The notes under the pieces were generated by a model. It worked only from the letters and a program-made list of their open reading frames with translations, did no database searches and was not told the origin of the DNA. From contig CAKSOW010000009.1 of the NCBI GenBank assembly GCA_934479825.1, forward strand, positions 22,001-86,000: DNA of 64,000 nucleotides. The letters are read 5' to 3'. Shown piece after piece: positions 43,360 through 51,854 of the stretch (positions are counted from its first letter, which is position 1; every line of letters begins with the position of its first letter). The stretch comes from an uncultured Eubacteriales bacterium. GTDB taxonomy: Bacteria; Bacillota; Clostridia; Oscillospirales; CAG-382. The position numbers and the translations under genes are program-made.

Positions 43360-43986
43360 TTACAGAATCAGCTCGTCAAGGTCAATGGCGGCACTGGAAT
43401 CAAACTTGTTTCTTGCATTTAAAACTTTTTCTTTGCCGCAGACCTTGCAGACAACGTGTACCGAATCATAATCGATAAGCACCTTGACCGCATGGCTTCC
43501 GCACTCGCCGCAGGTGATCTTTTTCTGCTGTGCCAACCCTTCAAGAGCAAACAGAACCTCTCTTATCACGTTGGTATCCGCCGTAAGCATATCCGACTGT
43601 ACTTCGGCGGTTTCATCGTCCTTCGCGTCCGCTAACAGATCCATGATGATCGATTCCGTGCGGTCAAGCTCTTCTTCCACCTTGTCATCGTCGCCGATAA
43701 AACAGATGTCCAATCCCGAATACGAGCAGGAAAGCAAGAAAATGTCCTTTTCAAAGAACATTTCCGCCGACACGGTATACGGATGCGGATGCGGACAGAC
43801 AAGGCACGGAACAAGCAGCCGCACTTTCCGGTCGCGGCTCATGGACATTTCAAGGGCGGATTTATGACATTCAATGCATTCTAACTTAAAGCCGCCTGCC
43901 AACATAAAAAGATTGACATTTGCGGAAATGATACTTCCGCAATAAGGGCAGCGGTAAGCAATTTTGGTAGACTGTTCTGTTTTCAT
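43360..43986 (-). CDS. CpXC-like zinc-ribbon protein (unknown function)
   Basis: 208 residues. The N-terminus has a zinc ribbon RCPYCGSIISA with a second pair CIECH about 20 residues later. A CLVCPHPHPY segment follows, then a long acidic middle, and near the C-terminus a second ribbon formed by CGECGSHAV and CKVCGKEKV. Proteins of this shape are widespread in Clostridia with no assigned role. The strand order fits the CpXC family, but the call is tentative. It stands alone, with ATG 43986 and a weak GAGAGAAAAC site. Confidence 0.65.
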   Translation of the reverse strand: MKTEQSTKIAYRCPYCGSIISANVNLFMLAGGFKLECIECHKSALEMSMSRDRKVRLLVPCLVCPHPHPYTVSAEMFFEKDIFLLSCSYSGLDICFIGDDDKVEEELDRTESIIMDLLADAKDDETAEVQSDMLTADTNVIREVLFALEGLAQQKKITCGECGSHAVKVLIDYDSVHVVCKVCGKEKVLNARNKFDSSAAIDLDELIL

Positions 43987-44015
43987 ATGTTTTCTCTCTT
44001 TACTGTTTTAGTTTT

Positions 44016-44867
44016 TTATTCTGTATAGCGCCGCCGGTAAAACAGGATCTGTTGTGCAATTCCGGCATACGGCCCGGAAAGCGGCGGTGTAAGACCGTCC
44101 GGATAGTATTCCTCCAACGCGCGTTTCACCCAGACATCTACCGGAAAAGCGTCATGCCGCGCAAAGCCGAATAACAGCGTACAGGCCGCCACCTTGTTGC
44201 CGACGCCCTTGATCTGTTTGAGTTTTTCCGCAGCCTCCGGCGTGGTAAGTCCTGCCGTTTCGGTTAAAAAAAACGGGTTTTCACTGACCGTCCGCGCCGC
44301 GTCATACAGATATCCGGCGCGAAAACCGGTCTTTAGGGCATACAAAGCGTCCGTTCCTGCTTTTTTCAGGGCTTGTGCTGTCGGAAACGTATAAAACGGT
44401 TGTCCGTTTTCGGATGTATAGACTTTTTCCCCATAGGTTTCACTCAAAGTCCGGATAATCTTCCCGATACGCGGAATGTTGTTATTCTGACTGATGATAA
44501 AAGAACACAGCGCCTCCCATGGCTCTTGCCGCAGGATCCGTATGCCGTGCGAAAGTTTTGCCGCACGCATAAGAACAGGATCGCCGCAAAAGGTCTGCAA
44601 AACTGCGTCATAGTCGGTCTGAATATCGAAATAGCGCAAAACAAAAGCGTCATCGCGCGTTCCGGTATACCGAGCTGTCACGGTGTCAGCCTGTTGGCTC
44701 ACACACAGGTAGCGGCCATAGGCCACGCCCTCAAAGGCGCATCCGACAGAAACCGTATCGGAAAACGTACACGGTGCAAAGCGGAAGCTCTGACCGCAAT
44801 CAAAAATTTTAGCAAGATCAAATTGCGCCGGCCGCGCAAAAATAAACTCATTCATAACAGAATACAC
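44016..44867 (-). CDS. 8-oxoguanine DNA glycosylase (OGG1-like)
   Basis: 283 residues. The N-terminal OGG_N-type domain (FDLAKIFDCGQSFRF) is followed by helix-hairpin-helix GPD: IISQNNNIPRIGKIIRTLSE, the HhH LKQIKGVGNKVAACTLLFGF with the nucleophile Lys in GNKVAAC, and FPVDVWVKR with the essential Asp. It excises oxidised guanine and cleaves the strand. Clostridia carry this OGG1-like form instead of relying on MutM alone. An ATG four codons downstream (MNEFIF) is an alternative start. Confidence 0.92.
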   Translation of the reverse strand: MYSVMNEFIFARPAQFDLAKIFDCGQSFRFAPCTFSDTVSVGCAFEGVAYGRYLCVSQQADTVTARYTGTRDDAFVLRYFDIQTDYDAVLQTFCGDPVLMRAAKLSHGIRILRQEPWEALCSFIISQNNNIPRIGKIIRTLSETYGEKVYTSENGQPFYTFPTAQALKKAGTDALYALKTGFRAGYLYDAARTVSENPFFLTETAGLTTPEAAEKLKQIKGVGNKVAACTLLFGFARHDAFPVDVWVKRALEEYYPDGLTPPLSGPYAGIAQQILFYRRRYTE

Positions 44868-44888
44868 CCGTTTGTCTCAGAAAGCGGC

Positions 44889-44917
44889 TTGATTTTTCTT
44901 CCGGAATATGGTATGAT
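44889..44917 (+). promoter_or_regulatory. Promoter of the DUF6062 gene
   Basis: TTGATT at 44889, 17 bases, TATGAT at 44912, 33 bases upstream of the GTG start. Confidence 0.7.
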
Positions 44918-44950
44918 ACCCATAGAAAACCGAAAGGACTGTTGATAACT

Positions 44951-45640
44951 GTGGAAGAAAAAATATATACCATACCGGTCACCGAAGCGTTTGAGAAAAA
45001 GGACGGCTGTCCGTTCTGCCGTCTGCGAAATGATTTGGAGAACACCGAACGCGACCTCATTATGGGCGCGTCCATGATGGAACCGGATATCCGCATAAAA
45101 ACCAACGCACTCGGCTTTTGCCGCAGGCACTACAAGAAAATGTTCGACTTGAACAACCGGCTAAGCCTTGCTCTCATGCTCGAAAGTCATTTGAAAGAGC
45201 AATCCGACAAGGTTTCGGTCTGCAAAAAAACGCTGTTCGGAAAAGATGTAAACGCCAAAAGCATCGATAACATGAAGGCGCTTTCCGGAAGCTGCTACAT
45301 CTGCGAGCGCGTAAAAGAAAAATACGCCAAAATGGTCTATACCGCCGTTCTTTTATGGCAAAAACAGCCGGAATTCCGCGCGTTTACCGCCGAACAACCC
45401 TATTTCTGTCTGCCGCACGCCTCCGAATTTCTCGAAACAGCCAAATTGAAACTCGACAAAAAGAGCTTTGCCGCGTTCGGCGCCTCGCTCGACGCCGTGC
45501 AGAGCGCCTACATGAGTTCACTCACCGAGGACGTTTCCTGGTTCTGCAAAAAATTCGACTATCGCTATGAAAATGAACCGTGGGGCAATGCCAAGGATTC
45601 GGTGGAACGCGCCATTAAATTTCTTGCCGGAGAGGAATGA
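44951..45640 (+). CDS. DUF6062 family protein with two Cys/His modules
   Basis: 229 residues. Two similar modules follow each other: CPFC with FCRRH about 30 residues later, and CYIC with FCLPH later. Each gives a CxxC plus CxxH set fit for a zinc or a thiol switch. The chain is otherwise helical and soluble. I took the GTG at 44951, 12 bases after AAAGGA, because the family starts near EEKIYTIPVTEAF; a TTG at 44942 would be too near the ribosome site. Function is unknown. It has its own promoter. Confidence 0.78.
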   Translation: MEEKIYTIPVTEAFEKKDGCPFCRLRNDLENTERDLIMGASMMEPDIRIKTNALGFCRRHYKKMFDLNNRLSLALMLESHLKEQSDKVSVCKKTLFGKDVNAKSIDNMKALSGSCYICERVKEKYAKMVYTAVLLWQKQPEFRAFTAEQPYFCLPHASEFLETAKLKLDKKSFAAFGASLDAVQSAYMSSLTEDVSWFCKKFDYRYENEPWGNAKDSVERAIKFLAGEE

Positions 45641-45690
45641 GCTCCGACTGTTTCAGTTCACACCACGATAACCGCAAAACCGTTTCTTTT

Positions 45691-45724
45691 CGCCGAAACC
45701 GACGTTTTTCCGTCTGTTTCGGCG
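45691..45724. terminator. Terminator between the DUF6062 gene and rex
   Basis: CGCCGAAACcGACG pairs with CGTCtGTTTCGGCG around a T-rich loop, followed by TATTTTATT. It lies between convergent genes and may serve both. Confidence 0.8.
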
Positions 45725-45728
45725 TATT

Positions 45729-46430
45729 TTATTCCGTATCTTTTCCGTTTTCGGGGTCAGTGTCCCCGTTTGTTTCTCCGTCTGCGGCGTTTACCAAGGC
45801 AAGACTGTAACACAACGCCATTAACGAATCGCCAAGGTGAACGTTTTCGATGATGACATCCGGGTATTTATCAAGGCGCAATTCAGCATTGGAGAAATTC
45901 CAGAAACCGTGTACCCCCGATTCGGCAAGGCTCTCCGCCATGCGGTAGACCTCGGTCTTGGGCAATGTCAATATGGCAATATCCACGCGGGTCTTCTTGC
46001 AGAAATTATGAATTTCATCGATGTGCTGAACCGTGAATTTCCCGTAAGCACTGCCAACAACATTCGGCGAAACATCAAAAAGGCCTTTGACGGTCACGCC
46101 GCGTTTTTCAAACATAGGCGTGTTAATCAATGCGCGTCCCAAGTTTCCGACGCCGACGATAATGGCTGTAAACCCACGGTCAACACCGAGGATCTTGGAG
46201 ATCTCGCCATATAAATATTTGACGTTGTAGCCATATCCCTGCTGTCCGAAACCGCCGAAGCAGTTGAGATCCTGTCGGATCTGCGACGCCGTGACATGCA
46301 TGCGCTCCGCAAGCTCCCCGGAAGATATCCGCATAATCCCGCCGGCAAGCAGTTCGCGCAGATAGCGGAAATACCGCGGCAGACGGCGGATAACCGCCTT
46401 GGATATATAGCGATCCTGATGTTCTTTCAA
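45729..46430 (-). CDS. rex: Redox-sensing transcriptional repressor Rex
   Basis: 233 residues from a TTG at 46430, placed seven bases after the strong site GGAGGAGG; an upstream in-frame start at 46451 would overlap that site. The N-terminal winged helix (SSGELAERMHVTASQIRQDL) binds DNA. The Rossmann domain with VGVGNLGRAL senses the NADH/NAD+ ratio. Rex represses fermentation and hydrogenase genes when NAD+ is high. The C-terminus has an extra acidic tail (NGDTDPENGKDTE). TTGTGAA half sites at 46523 and 46765 upstream might relate to autoregulation. Confidence 0.94.
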   Translation of the reverse strand: MKEHQDRYISKAVIRRLPRYFRYLRELLAGGIMRISSGELAERMHVTASQIRQDLNCFGGFGQQGYGYNVKYLYGEISKILGVDRGFTAIIVGVGNLGRALINTPMFEKRGVTVKGLFDVSPNVVGSAYGKFTVQHIDEIHNFCKKTRVDIAILTLPKTEVYRMAESLAESGVHGFWNFSNAELRLDKYPDVIIENVHLGDSLMALCYSLALVNAADGETNGDTDPENGKDTE

Positions 46431-46852
46431 ATGAAAACCTCCTCCGGGCAAAAATCATTCCATAGGTACGGCTATGCATTTCAAAACGCTTAACCGCGCC
46501 CTTTCGTAAAATCAAGTCTTTTTTGTGAATAATACGTCTGCGTATCCGCACGATAATTTTTGACGTTTACATAATTATCAACATTTTCAACAGGTTTTTC
46601 AACTGTTTGACGGCGTTGTTTCCACCGGAAACACGCCGTTTGCAAGGAAAAAACGGCAGGTTTTCCACTGTTTGTTGATAACTAAGTTCTCCGTCAGCTC
46701 TGAAATTATGTCAACAGAACCGCGAAAAAATTTTGGTTCTTTGCACAAAAACGACCGTCAAACTTTGTGAAACATGCAGATTTTGTAAAAAGTCCTCTGC
46801 ACTTCACCCGGTGCAAAACAGGATTTTTAAGTTTACGCAAACAGGGCTTATT
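46431..46852. other. Gene-free 420 bases upstream of rex with TTATCAACA boxes
   Basis: TTATCAACA (46575-46583) is directly followed by TTTTCAACA (46584) and TTTTCAACT (46597), and the inverse TGTTGATAA lies at 46673-46681. These differ by one base from the DnaA box TTATCCACA. Lone TTGTGAA half sites of the Rex type are also present. No gene or hairpin of note is seen. Confidence 0.5.
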
Positions 46853-47902
46853 TTAAAATTCATCTGCACCGCGCTCAACATCGGCGGTTGCATAGGCGTT
46901 CAAGGCGAGATTGTGAAAATCGGCGGTCTTTCCGACAAATTCGTAGTACCCCTGCGCCGCAATCATCACGCCATTATCGCCGCAGAGCGGAAGCGGCGGT
47001 TCATACAGCATAACGCCATGCTTTTCGCACAAAGCGCCAAGCGCTTTGCGAATATGGCTGTTCGCCGAAACACCGCCGGCCAAAACCAGCTTTTTTGACG
47101 TGAATTCCGGCGATTCAAACAGTTTTTCCACGCGGGATTCCAATGCGCGGCACACAGCCGCCGTAAAGGACGCCGCCACATCCTCTTTCGAGAATGCAAG
47201 CCCTTTCTGCGAAAGTGTGTGCAAATGGTTGATCGCGGCGGTTTTTAAGCCGGAGAACGAAAAATCATACGGCGAATCCTTGACGTGCGCTTCGGGAAAG
47301 AATACTGCGTCCGGGTTGCCAAGCGCAGCGAGCTTGTCCATTTTGGCGCCGCCCGGATAAGTAAGTCCCATCAATCTTGCTACCTTGTCAAAAGCTTCAC
47401 CAGCCGCGTCGTCGCGCGTTGCACCGATACACCGATAGTCCGTATAGCTTTTCACATGAAGCAGCGACGTGTGTCCGCCGCTCATGACAAGCGCGGCAAA
47501 CGGGGGCTCCAAAAGCGGCGCGTCAACGCCGTTGTAATAGGTGTAATTAGCGGCAACATGGCCGCGGATATGATGCACCGGCACAAGCGGCAATCCGTTG
47601 GCGTAGGCAAGCCCTTTGGCAAAGCTCACCCCGACAAGCAGTGCGCCGATAAGACCGGGACGGTTGGTCACGGCCACCGCGTCGATGTCCGTTATGTTCT
47701 TTCCGGCTTTTTCGAGAGCCTCACGCACGATATGCGTAATAGCCTCCGTGTGCGCACGCGAGGCTATTTCCGGTACAACGCCGCCATACAGCGCGTGCGT
47801 TTCGATCTGCGACGCTACTGCATTGGAAAGCGTAAACCTGCCGTCACGTACAACAGCAGCCGCAGTTTCGTCACAGGAAGATTCGATTGCAAGTATATCC
47901 AT
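46853..47902 (-). CDS. tsaD: tRNA N6-threonylcarbamoyladenosine transferase TsaD
   Basis: 349 residues. It transfers threonylcarbamoyl to A37 of ANN-reading tRNAs together with TsaB and TsaE. Hallmarks: start ILAIESSCDETAAAVV, SRAHTEAITHIVREAL, the iron-binding HIRGHVAANY, MSGGHTSLLHV and LVLAGGVSANSHIRKAL. TsaB and TsaE are not in this window. It is the last gene of the dCMP deaminase-phosphatase-rimI-tsaD run, 62 bases after rimI. Confidence 0.96.
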   Translation of the reverse strand: MDILAIESSCDETAAAVVRDGRFTLSNAVASQIETHALYGGVVPEIASRAHTEAITHIVREALEKAGKNITDIDAVAVTNRPGLIGALLVGVSFAKGLAYANGLPLVPVHHIRGHVAANYTYYNGVDAPLLEPPFAALVMSGGHTSLLHVKSYTDYRCIGATRDDAAGEAFDKVARLMGLTYPGGAKMDKLAALGNPDAVFFPEAHVKDSPYDFSFSGLKTAAINHLHTLSQKGLAFSKEDVAASFTAAVCRALESRVEKLFESPEFTSKKLVLAGGVSANSHIRKALGALCEKHGVMLYEPPLPLCGDNGVMIAAQGYYEFVGKTADFHNLALNAYATADVERGADEF

Positions 47903-47964
47903 AATATAAACTGTATCCTTTTGGCGGAACGCCTTTGACGGATTTCCGCATCATTTTCTCTGCT

Positions 47965-48435
47965 TTATTGAAAGTATCTGTCGTAAAGGACAGCGTCCTC
48001 GGTTGGATTTTTATAGAAATTCCGACGTGTTCCCACCACGACAAAGCCATTTTTTTCGTACAGCGCGCGAGCCGGTACATTGGAGGCGCGTACTTCAAGT
48101 CCGGCCCGTTCCGCCTCGTGCTTTTCCACCCATGTAAAAAGAGCGTCAAGCAAGCCGTCTGCGATTCCTTTGCGCCGGAATTCGGGCAGTACCGCAACGT
48201 TTGCTATCTGGATCTCGCCTGCCAAAAACGTATAGGTAATATACCCTGAAAAAACGCTGTCTGTAAGAGAAACCACCGCATGGTTATAGGGGTACGACAA
48301 AAAATCCTTTACCGCACCCAGGCTCCACGGTTCGGAAAAACAGCGTTTTTCCGCCTCGGCAATCGCTTCGGCAAATTGCCCGGTATCTTCTGTCCGGTAT
48401 TCCGTCCGGAAGTCCGCTCTCCCCTGTCGGTTCAA
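47965..48435 (-). CDS. rimI: Ribosomal-protein-alanine N-acetyltransferase RimI-like
   Basis: 156 residues of the GNAT fold. The acetyl-CoA loop VLPEFRRKGIADGLLDAL lies in the middle, and the C-terminal EVRASNVPARALYEKNGFVV with the catalytic Tyr is typical of RimI. It acetylates the N-terminus of protein S18 in E. coli. Its ATG overlaps the phosphatase stop (ATGA), so translation is coupled, and tsaD follows, the usual Bacillota arrangement. Confidence 0.9.
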   Translation of the reverse strand: MNRQGRADFRTEYRTEDTGQFAEAIAEAEKRCFSEPWSLGAVKDFLSYPYNHAVVSLTDSVFSGYITYTFLAGEIQIANVAVLPEFRRKGIADGLLDALFTWVEKHEAERAGLEVRASNVPARALYEKNGFVVVGTRRNFYKNPTEDAVLYDRYFQ

Positions 48436-48866
48436 AGCTTGCCGACCTCAATGGCTCGCAGAATTTTTTCCACCCCGTCGGTGATTTTGATAAGACTGCG
48501 GCGGTACAGCATGATATCGCCGCCAAACGGGTCGGGCACTTCAAGCGGAAAACGGTAGATTTTATCCTGATATTCCGGAAATGCCGCCACAAGGGCCGTG
48601 TTAATTGAATAGGTCAGGCCGAAAACAATGTCGCATTCGGTGAGCATCGTGTCGGTGATCTGTTTTGACGTGCCGGAGAGCGAGATACCGTTGTCGCGAA
48701 GCACTTCAACGGTATTGGCGGCATACGGCAGACCGTCTTGGGTATAGAGACCGGCCGAAAAGGCTACCGCGTCAAGACCGCGTTTTTCGGCAACAGCATT
48801 GAACACAGCCTGAGCCATCGGACTGCGGCAGGTATTTCCGGAACAGACAAACAAAACTTTTTTCAT
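48432..48866 (-). CDS. Low-molecular-weight protein-tyrosine phosphatase
   Basis: 144 residues from the ATG at 48866 behind AAAGGAGTCC; the frame start nine codons upstream lacks a site. The P-loop VLFVCSGNTCRSPMAQ carries the CX5R nucleophile, and VPDPFGGD near the C-terminus supplies the general acid Asp. Such enzymes dephosphorylate Tyr or Arg residues in capsule kinases and stress regulators (McsB pathway). It is co-translated with rimI. Confidence 0.92.
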   Translation of the reverse strand: MKKVLFVCSGNTCRSPMAQAVFNAVAEKRGLDAVAFSAGLYTQDGLPYAANTVEVLRDNGISLSGTSKQITDTMLTECDIVFGLTYSINTALVAAFPEYQDKIYRFPLEVPDPFGGDIMLYRRSLIKITDGVEKILRAIEVGKL

Positions 48867-48921
48867 AAAAAGGGACTCCTTTGGATTCGGCATATACGCT
48901 GAATCAAATAAAAAATACGCG

Positions 48922-49410
48922 TTAGTATCCGAATTTTCCGCTTAAACTGTCATCGTTTTCGATCCAGTCAGAGGTGTTGTAGACCGTGTATTCCTCCGGT
49001 GTTTCACGGACAAAGACACGTGCGATTCCGGCATTTATCACAACGCGTTTGCACATCATGCAACAGCTTGTACCGGCGACAAGCTCCCCGGTTTTGGCAT
49101 CAATACAGGCAAGATACAAGTCTGCGCCCAACATCTGGTCGCGCGAAGCGTTGATGACCGCGTTCATTTCCGCATGAACCGAACGGCACATTTCATACCG
49201 TTCGCCGCGCGGAATGTTCATTTCATCGCGTGTACAGCGGCAGATATCCGAGCAGTTCTTGCGCCCGCGCGGCGCACCGACATAACCGGTCGATACGATC
49301 GCGTCATTCCGGACAATAATCGCTCCATATTTTTTTCGCAAGCAGGTAGAGCGTTCCGCAACGGTTTGTGCAATATCAAGATAATAATTGGTTTTACTGA
49401 TACGTTCCAT
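48922..49410 (-). CDS. dCMP deaminase family protein (ComEB-like)
   Basis: 162 residues from the ATG at 49410 behind GGAGG. The zinc catalytic motifs are VHAEMNAVINAS (HAE) and TSCCMMCKRVVINAG (PCxxC type, here SCCMMC). A Cys-rich insert (CSDICRCTRDE) is common in the ComEB group. It deaminates dCMP to dUMP for thymidylate synthesis. It is the first gene after the promoter at 49475 and leads the phosphatase-rimI-tsaD series. Confidence 0.92.
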   Translation of the reverse strand: MERISKTNYYLDIAQTVAERSTCLRKKYGAIIVRNDAIVSTGYVGAPRGRKNCSDICRCTRDEMNIPRGERYEMCRSVHAEMNAVINASRDQMLGADLYLACIDAKTGELVAGTSCCMMCKRVVINAGIARVFVRETPEEYTVYNTSDWIENDDSLSGKFGY

Positions 49411-49474
49411 ATGAGCCTCCGAACCTTGCTTTTTTTGCATTACCCATAAAATGAGCATTATATGAGTATTTTGT

Positions 49475-49504
49475 ATTATACACCCAAACCGGGCAAAAAA
49501 TCAA
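49475..49504 (-). promoter_or_regulatory. Promoter of the dCMP deaminase-tsaD operon
   Basis: On the minus strand TTGATT, 18 bases and a perfect TATAAT, 64 bases upstream of the ATG at 49410. Confidence 0.75.
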
Positions 49505-49604
49505 GTGCTTTTTTTGAACATAATACACTTGCGTCTGGTATTTTTTCACATTTATCTCTGCCGCCTCATCTGCATCATCCCACAAGACATGGTTTTATAA
49601 AATA

Positions 49605-49644
49605 CAAAAAAGCGGTAACATGTAAAAACATGTTTCCGCTTTTT
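49605..49644 (-). terminator. Terminator of the ribosomal operon
   Basis: AAAAAGCGGAAACATGT pairs with ACATGTTACCGCTTTTTT around four bases, 20 bases after the rplQ stop. Confidence 0.9.
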
Positions 49645-49663
49645 GCTTTGCTTTAAAAGCTTC

Positions 49664-50008
49664 TTACTTTACAAGCTCAATAATCGCCATTTCGGCGCCG
49701 TCGCCGCGTCTGGGACCGATTTTGAGAACTCTTGTGTAACCGCCGTTGCGGTCAGCATAAGAGGGAGCGATTTCGTTAAAGAGTTTAACGACAACCTCTT
49801 CCTTAGTAATAAAAGCAAGTGCCTGTCTCTTTGCGGCAAGCGTATTCTTCTTGCCCAAAGTGATCATTTTATCGGTAAGAGCGCGAACTTCTTTCGCTCT
49901 GTATACGGTCGTTTCCAATCTGCCGTTTTCAAGCAGATAAGTAACAAGACCTTTTAACATGGACATTCTGATGTCGGTCGGACGTCCAAGTTTTCTTGTT
50001 CCTGGCAT
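49664..50008 (-). CDS. rplQ: 50S ribosomal protein L17
   Basis: 114 residues. The start PGTRKLGRPTDIRMSMLKGL and the later RAKEVRALTDKMITLGKK are the conserved blocks of L17, which lies near the exit tunnel. The ATG at 50008 follows GAAGGAGG. It is the last gene of the operon. The 149 bases between it and rpoA hold no gene that I can see and are the longest gap in the cluster. Confidence 0.97.
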   Translation of the reverse strand: MPGTRKLGRPTDIRMSMLKGLVTYLLENGRLETTVYRAKEVRALTDKMITLGKKNTLAAKRQALAFITKEEVVVKLFNEIAPSYADRNGGYTRVLKIGPRRGDGAEMAIIELVK

Positions 50009-50157
50009 GGATTTAACCTCCTTCGTGAATTGATACTATCCCTGCAAAAATCGTTTTGCAAGTGGTTTTCCCGTCATGACATGCAAAACCTCGCATATCA
50101 TGAGCTTCCGGTATCAACCGGAATTGGTTTTCAAGGTGACTGTGGCAGCCGTTCGGT

Positions 50158-51111
50158 TCAGTCTTCATCCTTCTTTAAGGAAAGTCCGAGAGAATGCAGT
50201 TTCTGAATAACTTCTTCAAGAGACTTCTTTCCGAGGTTACGAACCTTGATCATCTCGTCCTCTGTCTTATTGACGAGGTCTTCGACTGTATCAATGCCGG
50301 CGCGCTTCAAACAGTTGAACGAGCGCACTGACATGTCAAGCTCCTCAATGGTCATCTCCAACACTTTTTCTTTAATGGTTTCCTGTCTGTCAACCATTAT
50401 TTCCGCTTTTTTCGCGTCATCTGACAAGTCTATAAACAGACTGAGATGCTCATTGAGAATCTTGGCAGCAAGCGATATGGCTTCCTTTGCGGAGATGGTT
50501 CCGTCCGTCAGTACCTCAAGCGTGAGCTTATCGTAGTCGGTCACGTTGCCTACACGGGTGTTTTCAACCGTGTAATTCACTTTGTAAACCGGGGTATAGA
50601 TGGAATCAACGCAAATAAGACCGATGGGAGGATTTTGCAGTGCAGCCTTGTTCTTCTCACCCGAAACATAGCCGCGGCCATGTCCGAAGGTAAGCTCCAT
50701 TTTCAAAGCACCGCCAGCCTCCACATATGCCAAATGATGATCCTTATTGAGAATTTCGATATCCGCATCACACTTGATATCGCCGGCTTTGACCTCGCCC
50801 TCTTCCGTTGCTTCGAGAGTAACGGTCTTGGGAGAATCGGTATGAAGCTTAGCGGTGATGCCCTTGATATTGAGAATGATCTCCGGAACATCTTCTTTAA
50901 CGTTGGGGATTACCGAGATTTCATGAAGCACGCCGTCAATCTTGACGCTGGTTGCCGCAACGCCCGGAAGCGAGCTTAACAGCACACGGCGAAGCGAGTT
51001 GCCGAGCGTAGTTCCATATCCTCTTTCCAATGGCTCAATCACGAATTTGCCGTAGGAGCCGTCGGATTTCAATTCGACTGTTGTAATATTCGGTCTTTCT
51101 ATTTCTATCAT
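50158..51111 (-). CDS. rpoA: RNA polymerase alpha subunit
   Basis: 317 residues. The N-terminal dimer domain begins with EPLERGYGTTLGNSLRRVLL and includes GHGRGYVS. A linker joins it to the C-terminal domain (SVRSFNCLKRAGIDTVEDLV, KVRNLGKKSLEEVIQKLHSL), which binds UP elements and activators. Length and order match other Bacillota. It is 60 bases downstream of rpsD. Confidence 0.98.
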   Translation of the reverse strand: MIEIERPNITTVELKSDGSYGKFVIEPLERGYGTTLGNSLRRVLLSSLPGVAATSVKIDGVLHEISVIPNVKEDVPEIILNIKGITAKLHTDSPKTVTLEATEEGEVKAGDIKCDADIEILNKDHHLAYVEAGGALKMELTFGHGRGYVSGEKNKAALQNPPIGLICVDSIYTPVYKVNYTVENTRVGNVTDYDKLTLEVLTDGTISAKEAISLAAKILNEHLSLFIDLSDDAKKAEIMVDRQETIKEKVLEMTIEELDMSVRSFNCLKRAGIDTVEDLVNKTEDEMIKVRNLGKKSLEEVIQKLHSLGLSLKKDED

Positions 51112-51171
51112 TGCCTGAAACCTCCCCTTCTCGTAATAACGTTTCTGTAACTTTCGTTCAAGTTCAAAAGG

Positions 51172-51804
51172 TTATGCTTTCTTTGAGTACCACTCAACGA
51201 TGAAGTGTTCCTCAAACGGGAAGTCGATGTCTTCTCTCTTGGGAAGCGTCGTGATCGTAGCGGTCACATTCTGCTTGTCAACATCGAGCCAAGCCGGGAA
51301 CGTACGGTTATCGAGGTTCTCAATGAGGGATTTGATCTTATCGGATTTACGGCTGGTATCCTTTACGGTGATCACATCGCCTGCGCGAAGAATCATGGAA
51401 GCAATGTCTGCTTTCTTGCCGTTTACAAGGAAATGACCGTGGGTAACGAGCTGTCTTGCATCTCTGCGGCTTTCGCCCATACCCATACGGAATACGACGT
51501 TGTCAAGACGGCGTTCGATAAGGGTAAGCAGGTTTTCACCGGTCATGCCCTCTTTTGCATCAGCAGCCTTGAAATAATTTCTGAACTGTCTTTCCGGGAT
51601 ACCGTAGTATCTCTTGGCTTTCTGCACCTCACGGAGCTGCAAGCCGTATTCGCTTACCTTCTTGCGAGCCGCGCCATGCTGACCCGGCACACCGGTGCGT
51701 CTGTTCATAGCGCACTTTTCGGTAAAGCAACGTTCACCCTTGGCAAACAGCTTAACGCCTTCTCTGCGGCACTGTCTGCAAGCGGGACCTGTGTATTTTG
51801 CCAT
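51172..51804 (-). CDS. rpsD: 30S ribosomal protein S4
   Basis: 210 residues. It starts AKYTGPACRQCRREGVKLF with the zinc-type Cys pair, and a second Cys in RCFTEKCAMNRR, so this is the C+ zinc-binding form. An S4 RNA-binding domain (RLDNVVFRMGMGESRRDARQ) follows. S4 nucleates assembly of the 30S body and often represses its own operon. Confidence 0.97.
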   Translation of the reverse strand: MAKYTGPACRQCRREGVKLFAKGERCFTEKCAMNRRTGVPGQHGAARKKVSEYGLQLREVQKAKRYYGIPERQFRNYFKAADAKEGMTGENLLTLIERRLDNVVFRMGMGESRRDARQLVTHGHFLVNGKKADIASMILRAGDVITVKDTSRKSDKIKSLIENLDNRTFPAWLDVDKQNVTATITTLPKREDIDFPFEEHFIVEWYSKKA

Positions 51805-51854
51805 GAGTTTAATTCCTCCTTAAATAACTTTTGGGAACAGGTAAAGGTTCCGGA

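Noticed and set aside
46523..46771. Rex operators upstream of rex
   Set aside because: TTGTGAA half sites occur at 46523 and 46765, but neither has the inverted TTCACAA at the right distance.
49000..49008. TGTTTCACG as a parS site
   Set aside because: Only the left half of TGTTTCACGTGAAACA is present, inside the dCMP deaminase gene.
50009..50157. Possible small gene or riboregulator between rpoA and rplQ
   Set aside because: I see no frame with a ribosome site and no strong hairpin; only a longer than usual spacer.
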